A DNA stretch of 64,000 nucleotides from Kitasatospora sp. MAA4 (lineage in GTDB: Bacteria > Actinomycetota > Actinomycetes > Streptomycetales > Streptomycetaceae). Location of the stretch: NCBI RefSeq assembly GCF_029893355.1, contig NZ_JARZAI010000033.1, forward strand, positions 1-64,000. Reading direction: 5' to 3'. This document shows positions 32,720-39,826 of this stretch, one piece after another. Below the pieces are notes generated by a model, which ran no database searches, was not told the DNA's origin, and worked only from the letters and a program-made list of their open reading frames with translations. The position numbers were made by a program, and so were the translations under genes. The first letter of the stretch is position 1; each line of letters opens with the position of its first letter.

Positions 32720-33279
32720 TCGGAACCCTCGGCGGCGTCGGCGTCCTCGGGGAGGTCGACCTCGGCGTTCTCGGGGTCGATCAGGCCGCCGGGCGGGTCG
32801 ATGACGACCCGCTGGTTCTCCAGGTCGACGGTCGGCACGATCTTCGAGACGAACGGGATCAGCACCTCGGTGCCGTCCGGCCGGGTCACCGTGAGCAGGT
32901 CCTGGTACGGCAGGTGGACGACCTCGGTGAGCTCGCCGATCGGGGTCCCGTCGAGCAGTACCGCGTCCAGCCCGATCAGCTGGTGGTCGTAGTACTCCTC
33001 CGGGTCCTCCGGCATCTCCTCCGGATCGACCTCGGCGATCAGCAGGGTGTTGCGCAGCGCCTCCGCGGCGTTGCGGTCCTGCACGCCGGCGAAGCGCAGC
33101 AGCAGCCGACCGCTGTGCACCTTGCCCGACTCGACGGTCAGCGGGCCGACCGAGGCGGGGTCGGTGAACAGCACCGCACCCGGGCCGAGCCGGAGCTCGG
33201 GCTCGTCCGTACGGACCTCGACACTGACGTCCCCCTTGATGCCGTGGGCGCGGCCGATCCGGCCGACGACGAGCTGCAC
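32716..33279 (-). CDS. rimM: 16S rRNA processing protein RimM
   Basis: A 187-aa 30S maturation factor with an N-terminal beta-barrel (VVGRIGRAHGIKGDVSVEVRT) and a C-terminal PRC-barrel (about 100-175, GLDAVLLDGTPIGELTEV). It binds S19. GTG 33279 follows AGGAG with 8 nt. It begins downstream of a strong terminator, so it needs read-through or its own promoter. It overlaps trmD by 4 nt. Confidence 0.96.
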   Translation of the reverse strand: MQLVVGRIGRAHGIKGDVSVEVRTDEPELRLGPGAVLFTDPASVGPLTVESGKVHSGRLLLRFAGVQDRNAAEALRNTLLIAEVDPEEMPEDPEEYYDHQLIGLDAVLLDGTPIGELTEVVHLPYQDLLTVTRPDGTEVLIPFVSKIVPTVDLENQRVVIDPPGGLIDPENAEVDLPEDADAAEGSE

Positions 33280-33327
33280 GGTGAGCACTCCTGAGCTTCG
33301 GGAAGATGGTGGAAAAAAGACGGTGGG

Positions 33328-33371
33328 AAAAAAGGACCGGCCGGGACGCGTTGACGCGTCCCGGCCGGTCC
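33328..33371 (-). terminator. intrinsic terminator between khpA and rimM
   Basis: A perfect 17-bp stem (33334-33350 with 33355-33371) and a TTGA loop. On the minus strand it is followed at once by TTTTTT (33333-33328), and a second T-run lies 9 nt further. It is the most canonical terminator of the window and separates rpsP-khpA from rimM-trmD-rplS. Confidence 0.95.
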
Positions 33372-33391
33372 CGAGCAGACGACGACAGCCG

Positions 33392-33631
33392 TCAGCGGAT
33401 GCTGTCTGCATCGACCAGGTCGACGCGGACGTTGCGCCCGCCGAGGGCGCCGACCACAGTGCGCAGAGCGCGTGCGGTACGGCCGCCACGGCCGATCACC
33501 TTGCCGAGGTCATCGGGGTGCACCCGGACCTCGATGGTGTTGCCCCGGCGCAGGTTGCGCGAGCGCACCTGCACCTCGTCGGGGTGCTCGACGATGCCCT
33601 TCACCAGATGGTCCAGGGCGTCCTCGATCAC
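33392..33631 (-). CDS. khpA: KH-domain RNA-binding protein KhpA
   Basis: A 79-aa single KH domain with GKVIGRGGRTARALR, which contains the GxxG loop (GRGG). KhpA pairs with KhpB in Gram-positive bacteria and affects RNA stability and cell elongation. It starts 2 bp after rpsP, the usual linkage. Confidence 0.95.
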   Translation of the reverse strand: MIEDALDHLVKGIVEHPDEVQVRSRNLRRGNTIEVRVHPDDLGKVIGRGGRTARALRTVVGALGGRNVRVDLVDADSIR

Positions 33632-33633
33632 GA

Positions 33634-34059
33634 TCAGGCCTCGGTGGTCTCGGCGTCAGCCTCGACCTTGTCCGACTTCTTGGCCTTCGGGGTGATGGCA
33701 ACACCGGTGGTGCTGTCCTCGAAGCCGGCAACGGCCTTCGCGAAGAGGTGCGAGAAGTCCTCGACCTTGGGCTCGGCGACGAGCAGCGGGGCCGGGGCGG
33801 GCAGGCCCTTGTACTTCTGCCAGTCACCGGTCAGCTTGAGGATCGCGAGCACGGGCTCGGTCGGCTGGGCGCCGACGGACAGCCAGTACTGGGCGCGGTC
33901 GCTGTCGACCTCGATCTTCGAGGGGTTGTACGTCGGCTGGTAGATGCCGATCTCCTCGATCGCACGGCCGTCGCGCTTGGTGCGCGAGTCGGCGATGACG
34001 ATGCGGTAGTGAGGGGAGCGGATCTTACCGAGACGCTTGAGCTTGATCTTGACTGCCAC
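33634..34059 (-). CDS. rpsP: 30S ribosomal protein S16
   Basis: A 141-aa protein. The family core (KIKLKRLGKIRSPHYRIVIADSR in outline, about 3-85) is followed by an actinomycete C-terminal extension of some 50 residues rich in Ala and Lys. The ATG has GGAG upstream. It is first in the rpsP-khpA transcript. Confidence 0.97.
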   Translation of the reverse strand: MAVKIKLKRLGKIRSPHYRIVIADSRTKRDGRAIEEIGIYQPTYNPSKIEVDSDRAQYWLSVGAQPTEPVLAILKLTGDWQKYKGLPAPAPLLVAEPKVEDFSHLFAKAVAGFEDSTTGVAITPKAKKSDKVEADAETTEA

Positions 34060-34253
34060 GGGAGTGGGTTCTCCTGGAGTTGACGTGGGTGAGCGACCGC
34101 TCTCCTGCGTGGGGTTGCAGGGTCGGCCGTTCGAATGACACGCCAGCCGTAGGAGAGAGGGGTCCTGCTCGGCTGCCGGGTATCAGCTATCGATTGTGCC
34201 ACACGACGGCGTCCTACCCGACCGGGGCAGTGCCCCGGCCAGGGAGAGCGACC

Positions 34254-34835
34254 TCACGTGATCTTGAACGGCTGCATGCAGGCCCCGCAGACGATCGAGG
34301 CCTGAGCGAGCACCGACGGCACGACCCGGACGTTGCGGCCGCAGCCGCAGACGGCCTTGACGCGGACGCCGCCGCCCGAGGACCCGTGCCGGCCGGCCGG
34401 GCCGCGGAAGGCGCGCAGCACGCCGCCGTCCCCGGTGACGGCCTGCTGGTGAGCACCCAGCGCAAGCTCCAGGCGGTCGATGGTGGTGGCGTACCGCTCC
34501 TCGGTCTCGGCGAGCATGGTCACCTGGGAGAAGCCGCTGCTGGCGTGCGGCTCGACCGGGTGCGCCAGGCCCAACTCGGAGGCGAGCAACAGGAATCGGC
34601 GGTTGTGGTAGCGCCCGGCCCGGGAGGTGTCCCGGATGTCGCGGGCGGCTGCCAGACCGTGGGCGGCCTCGTGCAGCAGCCGCTCGAAGCCGAGCTGGGT
34701 GCCGCAGGCCGAGGACGACTCGCCGATCAGCGCCTCGGGCGAGGCGAGGTCGGGCAGGTCGTGGTGGTAGGCCTGGATGTCGCTCCAGGCGGCGGCCAGT
34801 TCGGCCGCGAGGACGAGGGGCTGTGTCGTGCTCAC
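34254..34835 (-). CDS. SprT-like zinc metalloprotease-type protein
   Basis: A 193-aa protein, conserved in actinomycetes as I recall but uncharacterised. It has an HExxH motif (HEAAH, 55-59), a further histidine in GRYHNRRF (H77) as possible third zinc ligand, and a C-terminal zinc ribbon with two cysteine pairs (CGCG and CGAC). Metal motif plus terminal ribbon is the SprT/Spartan layout, a family that includes DNA-protein crosslink proteases. GTG 34835 is the first start near the homologous part and has no ribosome binding site. It lies between proS and rpsP on the same strand. Protease activity is inferred. Confidence 0.75.
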   Translation of the reverse strand: MSTTQPLVLAAELAAAWSDIQAYHHDLPDLASPEALIGESSSACGTQLGFERLLHEAAHGLAAARDIRDTSRAGRYHNRRFLLLASELGLAHPVEPHASSGFSQVTMLAETEERYATTIDRLELALGAHQQAVTGDGGVLRAFRGPAGRHGSSGGGVRVKAVCGCGRNVRVVPSVLAQASIVCGACMQPFKIT

Positions 34836-35153
34836 GCTATGCCAACGAGGGAGTGCGTGCCGTTGTTCCATCCTTGGGCATTTACTGGGAATTCCCAGCG
34901 AATGCTCAGCTCTGTGTGACAGTGCCGTTCTTGAGCGCGTGGAATCTGACGCAAGGCCAACCCCCTCAATGTCTGCAACCCGTCGTTCCTCGCCGGGTCC
35001 GCCGTTCCCGGGCACGCCGAATTGGCCGCTCCCAGGCGTACGGCCCGGGGCCCGGTCGACTTGACAGGGCCACGGGCCGTTTACCGTACCGCTAGTTCAG
35101 CCTGGCGGGGAGTTGACCGGTCAGTAGACCGGACAGCGTCACCGACTAGTTAC
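34836..35153. other. intergenic region between SprT-like gene and proS
   Basis: There is no supported gene in these 318 bp. They hold a perfect 14-bp palindrome CTGGGAATTCCCAG (34885-34898) about 50 bp before the SprT-like start, a hairpin at 35040-35080 (ACGGCCCG / CGGGCCGT arms) and a weaker one at 35114-35135. One hairpin may terminate proS. Confidence 0.5.
34885..34898. promoter_or_regulatory. 14-bp palindrome, possible operator
   Basis: CTGGGAATTCCCAG is perfectly self-complementary and lies upstream of the SprT-like gene. No regulator is assigned. Confidence 0.35.
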
Positions 35154-36566
35154 TCAGTAGGCCCTTGCGACGATCGCGATGTTTCCCGATTGGTCGTCCG
35201 AGGCCGGAACAGAACCGTCTTCGGCAACAATGCAACGCACCGAGACACCCTGCTCGGCAAGCTTGGCCTCGCCCTGCGGACCGAGTTCCGCCCAGGAGAT
35301 CCGACCCCAACCGGTGGCGGCGGCCTCGACCGCCTCGTCGATGGTGGCGACCTCCACCGTGCGGGCCTCGCGGCGCGCGCGGGACTGCGCGAGCAGCAGC
35401 GCCTGGTCCTCCTCCAGGATGCCGGGCAGCACGGCGGCCAGGCTGTCCACCGACACCGGCTCCTTGCCGCCGGGGATCCGGCGGGCCAGCATCGCGGTGC
35501 CGGCCTCCAGGTCGCGCGGACCGACCTCGATGCGCACCGGGACGCCCTTGAGCTCCCAGTCCACCGCGCGGCGCCCGAACGGGGTGTCGGTGCGGTCGTC
35601 GACCACCACGCGGACGCCGACGGCCTCCAGCTGGGCGCCGATCTCGCGCACCTTGGCCAGCACCGCCTCGTCGCCCTTGATGGCCAGCACGACGGCCTGC
35701 ACGGCCGCCAGCCGCGGCGGGACCCGCAGGCCGCTGTCGTCGCCGTGCGACATGATCAGGCCGCCGACCATCCGGGTCGAGACGCCCCAGGAGGTCTGCC
35801 AGACGTGCTCGCGCTCCGAGCCGTTGGACAGGAAGGTGGTGTTGAACGCCTTGGCGAAGTTCTGGCCCAGCTCGTGACTGGTGCCCATCTGCAGGGCCTT
35901 GCCGTCACCCATCATCGACTCGAGGGTGAGGGTGTTGATCGCGCCGGCGAAGCGCTCCTTGGCCGTCTTGCGGCCGAGCGTCACGTCGATGCCCAGCACG
36001 TCGGTCATGAAGCCGGCGTAGACCTCGGTGTGGATCCGCGAGGCGTACGCCCGCGCGTCCTCGTACGTGGCGTGCGCGGTGTGGCCCTCCTGCCAGAGGA
36101 ACTCGGTGGTGCGCAGGAAGGCCCGCGGGCGCAGCTCCCAGCGGACCACGTTGGCCCACTGGTTGATCAGCAGGGGCAGGTCGCGGTGGCTCTGCACCCA
36201 CTTGGAGAAGTACTCGTTGATGATCGTCTCGGAGGTCGGCCGGACGACGATCGGCTCCTCGAGCTCCTTGCCGCCGCCGTGCGTGACCACCGCGAGCTCG
36301 GGGGCGAAGCCCTCGACGTGCTCGGCCTCCTTGGTCAGGTAGGACTGCGGGATGAACATCGGGAAGTAGGCGTTCTGCGCGCCGGCCTTCTTGATCCGCG
36401 CGTCCAGGTCCTGCTGCATCCGCTCCCACAGCGCGTACGCGTACGGTCGGATGACCATGGTGCCGCGCACCGGACCGTTGTCGGCCAGCTCGGCCTTGTT
36501 GATCAGATCCTGGTACCAGCGCGGGAAGTCTTCCGCCTGGGGGGTGAGAACGGGTGCCTTAGCCAT
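35154..36566 (-). CDS. proS: prolyl-tRNA synthetase (eukaryote/archaeal-type)
   Basis: A 470-aa class II synthetase without the bacterial editing insertion. Motif 2 (RWELRPRAFLRTTEFLWQEGHTAH), motif 3-type GVSTRMVGGLIMSHGD and an anticodon-binding domain are present, and the C-terminal segment ends in IVARAY. The ATG at 36566 lacks a ribosome binding site, but TACCCT lies exactly 6 nt upstream, a leaderless signature. It is divergent from the methyltransferase gene across about 200 bp. Confidence 0.95.
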   Translation of the reverse strand: MAKAPVLTPQAEDFPRWYQDLINKAELADNGPVRGTMVIRPYAYALWERMQQDLDARIKKAGAQNAYFPMFIPQSYLTKEAEHVEGFAPELAVVTHGGGKELEEPIVVRPTSETIINEYFSKWVQSHRDLPLLINQWANVVRWELRPRAFLRTTEFLWQEGHTAHATYEDARAYASRIHTEVYAGFMTDVLGIDVTLGRKTAKERFAGAINTLTLESMMGDGKALQMGTSHELGQNFAKAFNTTFLSNGSEREHVWQTSWGVSTRMVGGLIMSHGDDSGLRVPPRLAAVQAVVLAIKGDEAVLAKVREIGAQLEAVGVRVVVDDRTDTPFGRRAVDWELKGVPVRIEVGPRDLEAGTAMLARRIPGGKEPVSVDSLAAVLPGILEEDQALLLAQSRARREARTVEVATIDEAVEAAATGWGRISWAELGPQGEAKLAEQGVSVRCIVAEDGSVPASDDQSGNIAIVARAY

Positions 36567-36572
36567 GGTGCG

Positions 36573-36578
36573 AGGGTA
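36573..36578 (-). promoter_or_regulatory. putative -10 of a leaderless proS transcript
   Basis: TACCCT on the minus strand with a 6-nt gap to the proS ATG. It is the same hexamer and the same gap as at the 7,459 aminotransferase start. Confidence 0.5.
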
Positions 36579-36769
36579 CGGGGCCGAGCCGACCGACTGT
36601 GAATCGGCGGCGCGCGAGGAGAGCGCGAGGGGCGCACGACCACCCGGCGCGGATACCCCCGTGCACCCCTCTGGACGCCGCGCCCGGCGCGCTGTTCGCT
36701 GGATGCGGGGCGGGACAGTTGGGGGGAGCATTCGCAGCACGTCCACGGACCGGATGGGAGGCCGCAGGA

Positions 36770-37576
36770 ATGGCTTCAGCGCAAGGCACGGCGACACGGT
36801 CGGAACGGGCCGACAGGAGCACACGGGCACGGGACTGGGCCGAGATCCAGGAGCGCATGCTCGTCCCGCTCTACGAGGCGGTCTACCAGCGCCTGGAGGT
36901 CGGCCCGGCCGGCAGCGTGCTCGGGCTCGGCTGCCGCTCCGGGCTGGCGCTGCTGCTGGCCGCCGCCCGGGGCGCCCAGGTGACCGGCCTGGAGTCGGCG
37001 CCCGAGCTGCGCGAGCTGGCCCGCGACCGCCGGCTGCGGGTGCTGGCGGACGGCCTGCGCGAGCCGGCCGATCCGGATTACCCCCGGACGGCCCACTCGC
37101 TGGTCACCGTCTTCGAGGAGCTGCACCGGGTCGAGGACCCGCAGCAGCTGGTCGCGGCCGCGGCCGACGCGGTGCTGCCCGGCGGCCACCTGGTGCTGGC
37201 CGGCTGGGGCCCGGCCGAGCGGTGCGAGAGCGCCGCCGTGCTGGAGGTCGCGCACCGGCGCAGCGCGCCGCTGCCGGACCGGGACCCGTTCGCGCTGAGC
37301 TCCCCGGGTGCGCTGGAGCAGCTGCCGGCCCGCGCCGGGTTGCGGCCGGCCGGGAGCGGCCGGGTGAGCTGCCCGTTCGCCTACCCGGACCTGGACAGCG
37401 CGGTACGCGGCCTGCTCTCCACCGGCCTGTTCGACGCGGCGGTGGAGTACTCCGGCGAGGTGCTGGTGACCAAGGAGCTGGTCGAGGCGCTGCACCCGTT
37501 CGGCCTCTCCGACGGCTCGGTGCGGATGGCCAACGTCTTCCGGTACGTGGTGGCCGAGAAGCCGCGCCAGGCCTAG
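36770..37576 (+). CDS. class I SAM-dependent methyltransferase-like protein
   Basis: A 268-aa protein with the first Rossmann motif VLGLGCRSGLALLLA (about 50-64), GAQVTGLESAPELRELA as motif II, and a post-motif region in VLPGGHLVLAGWG. The substrate is unknown. GGGAGG lies 8 nt before the ATG. Its TAG stop overlaps the TAG stop of the convergent GNAT gene within CTAG (37573-37576). Confidence 0.85.
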   Translation: MASAQGTATRSERADRSTRARDWAEIQERMLVPLYEAVYQRLEVGPAGSVLGLGCRSGLALLLAAARGAQVTGLESAPELRELARDRRLRVLADGLREPADPDYPRTAHSLVTVFEELHRVEDPQQLVAAAADAVLPGGHLVLAGWGPAERCESAAVLEVAHRRSAPLPDRDPFALSSPGALEQLPARAGLRPAGSGRVSCPFAYPDLDSAVRGLLSTGLFDAAVEYSGEVLVTKELVEALHPFGLSDGSVRMANVFRYVVAEKPRQA

Positions 37577-38115
37577 GAAACCGGGGTCCACTCCTCGCGG
37601 GTGAGCGCGAAGCGATCGTGGTCGCGCCAGGCGCCGGACATGAAGAGCATCCGCGGGGTGAAGCCCTCGTGCCGGAAGCCGAGCCGGCGGGCCAGCGCGA
37701 CCGAGCGCTCGTTGTCCGGCTGCACGTTGATCTCCAGCCGGTGCAGGCCGAGTCCGCCGTTCGCCTGGTCGGCGAAGCAGCGGTCGATCACCAGCCGCAT
37801 GCCCTCGGTCATCCGGCCCGTGCCGTTGAACGGGACGTAACTGTCGTAGCCGAGAGCGCCGTTGCAGAAGCGACCCATCACGATGTTGGCCACGTTGCAC
37901 TTGCCGACCAGCCCACCGGTCTCCCGGTCGATGATCAGAAAGGTGCGCAGCCCGGGCCCCTGACGCTGCAGCAACTCGGGCAGCCCGTCCGGCTCCAGCG
38001 GGTTCCACTGGCCGATGTGCTCGGCGGACCGCCGCACGGCCTCGGCGTACGCCCCGGCGTCGGCGGGCCTGGGCTCTCGGATCGTCACTCGCATCATCCG
38101 GACATCATCGGGCAT
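37573..38115 (-). CDS. GNAT N-acetyltransferase (RimJ/RimL-like)
   Basis: A 180-aa acetyltransferase. The start is TIREPRPADAGAYAEAVRRS, the acetyl-CoA-binding region is around GRMTEGMRLVIDRCF, followed by LHRLEINVQPDNERSVALARRLGFRHEG. This is the RimJ/RimL-type pattern for N-terminal or small-molecule acetylation. Target unknown. It lies beyond the ffh terminator. Confidence 0.9.
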   Translation of the reverse strand: MPDDVRMMRVTIREPRPADAGAYAEAVRRSAEHIGQWNPLEPDGLPELLQRQGPGLRTFLIIDRETGGLVGKCNVANIVMGRFCNGALGYDSYVPFNGTGRMTEGMRLVIDRCFADQANGGLGLHRLEINVQPDNERSVALARRLGFRHEGFTPRMLFMSGAWRDHDRFALTREEWTPVS

Positions 38116-38120
38116 GCCGA

Positions 38121-38149
38121 CGGCCCGCCACCACGGAGGTGACGGGCCG
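38121..38149 (-). terminator. terminator hairpin after ffh
   Basis: Arms 38121-38132 and 38138-38149 form a 12-bp stem with one wobble and a 5-nt loop, 28 bp past the ffh stop. Confidence 0.7.
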
Positions 38150-38177
38150 CCAGGGTGAAGACAGGGGCCCCCAAGGA

Positions 38178-39737
38178 TCAGAGCAGGTCCTTGAACTCCT
38201 TGGGGAGCTCGAAGTCGGCCGGGCCCTTGCCCGCGCCGAGGCCGAACGCCCCGCCGTCGGCCTGCGGCGCACCGGCCGGGCCGAGTGCCTTGCGCTCGGC
38301 GGCGGCCTGCTCCTCCTGCGCCCGCTTCAGCGGGTTGCCGGACTTCTTGCGGCCCTTGGCGGGCTGGGCCTTCTTGCCCGCCTTCTTGCCGCCACCCATG
38401 CCCGGCATCCCCGGCATGCCGGGGATGCCCTTGCCGGAGGCCATCGCGGACATCATCTTGCGGGCGTCGAAGAACCGCTCGACCAGGTTGTTGACCTCGC
38501 CGACACCGACGCCCGAACCCTTGGCGATGCGCAGCCGGCGCGAGCCGTTGATGATCTTCGGGTCGGTCCGCTCGGCCGGGGTCATCGACTTGATGATCGC
38601 GCCGACGCGGTTGACGTCCTTGTCATCGATGTTGTTGATCTGGTCGCGGATCTGGCCCATACCCGGGAGCATGCCGAGCAGCTTGGAGATGGAGCCCATC
38701 TTCTGGACCTGCTCCAGCTGCGACAGGAAGTCGTCGAGCGTGAAGTCCTTGCCGCCGCCCTGCAGCTTCGAGGCCATCTTCTCGGCCTCGGCCTGCGAGA
38801 AGGTCTGCTCGGCCTTCTCGATCAGCGAGAGCATGTCGCCCATGCCCAGGATGCGCGAGGCCATCCGGTCCGGGTGGAAGGCGTCGAAGTCGCCGACCTT
38901 CTCGCCGTTGGAGGCGAACATGATCTGACGGCCGGTCACGTGGGCCACCGACAGCGCCGCGCCACCGCGGGCGTCGCCGTCCAGCTTGGAGAGCACCACG
39001 CCGGTGAAGTCGACGCCGTCGAGGAAGGCCTGCGCGGTGGTGACCGCGTCCTGGCCGATCATCGCGTCGACGACGAAGAGCACCTCGTCCGGGTTGACCG
39101 CGGCCCGGATGTCGGCGGCCTGCTGCATCAGCTCGGCGTCGATGCCCAGGCGGCCGGCGGTGTCGACGATGACGACGTCGTACTGCTTCTGCTTGGCGTA
39201 CTCGATCGAGTCGCGGGCGACCTGGACCGGGTCGCCGACACCGTTGCCGGGCTGCGGGCCGTAGAACGCCACCCCGGCGCGCTCGGCGACCACGCCGAGC
39301 TGGGTGACGGCGTTGGGGCGCTGGAGGTCGCAGGCGACCAGCAGCGGGGTGTGCTTCTGGCTCTTCAGCCAGTGGCCCAGCTTGCCCGCCAGGGTGGTCT
39401 TACCGGCACCCTGGAGGCCGGCGAGCATGATGACCGTCGGGCCGGTCTTGGCGTAGCGCAGTCGGCGGGTCTCGCCACCGAGGATGTTGATGAGCTCCTC
39501 GTTGACGATCTTGATGATCTGCTGGGCGGGGTTCAGCGCGCCCGAGACCTCGGAGCCCATCGCGCGGTCCTTGACCTGCTTGATGAAGGCCCGCACCACG
39601 GGGAGCGCGACATCGGCCTCGAGGAGGGCGATGCGGATCTCGCGGGCGGTGGCGTCGATGTCCGCCTCACTGAGGCGGCCCTTGCCCCGGAGGTTCTTGA
39701 ACGTCGCTGCGAGGCGGTCGGAAAGAGTGTCGAACAC
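38178..39737 (-). CDS. ffh: signal recognition particle protein Ffh
   Basis: A 519-aa SRP GTPase. The N domain is followed by the G domain with GLQGAGKTT (about 107-115), DTAGR and SKLDGD, then the methionine-rich M domain (about 300-445) that binds 4.5S RNA and signal sequences. A basic Gly/Lys/Met-rich tail contains GMPGMPGMGGG. Its receptor FtsY is encoded at 46.9-48.1 kb. Confidence 0.97.
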   Translation of the reverse strand: MFDTLSDRLAATFKNLRGKGRLSEADIDATAREIRIALLEADVALPVVRAFIKQVKDRAMGSEVSGALNPAQQIIKIVNEELINILGGETRRLRYAKTGPTVIMLAGLQGAGKTTLAGKLGHWLKSQKHTPLLVACDLQRPNAVTQLGVVAERAGVAFYGPQPGNGVGDPVQVARDSIEYAKQKQYDVVIVDTAGRLGIDAELMQQAADIRAAVNPDEVLFVVDAMIGQDAVTTAQAFLDGVDFTGVVLSKLDGDARGGAALSVAHVTGRQIMFASNGEKVGDFDAFHPDRMASRILGMGDMLSLIEKAEQTFSQAEAEKMASKLQGGGKDFTLDDFLSQLEQVQKMGSISKLLGMLPGMGQIRDQINNIDDKDVNRVGAIIKSMTPAERTDPKIINGSRRLRIAKGSGVGVGEVNNLVERFFDARKMMSAMASGKGIPGMPGMPGMGGGKKAGKKAQPAKGRKKSGNPLKRAQEEQAAAERKALGPAGAPQADGGAFGLGAGKGPADFELPKEFKDLL

Positions 39738-39826
39738 GTCGGTCGCGGGTCCCTTGCGGCATCGGTATGAGTACGGTCGTCGCCCACCAGGGTATCCGGC
39801 CGCTCAAGCTGCGGTCTCCACCCCGG

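Noticed and set aside
34120..34200. tRNA-like TTCGAAT segment before rpsP
   Set aside because: No acceptor or anticodon stem can be formed around it.
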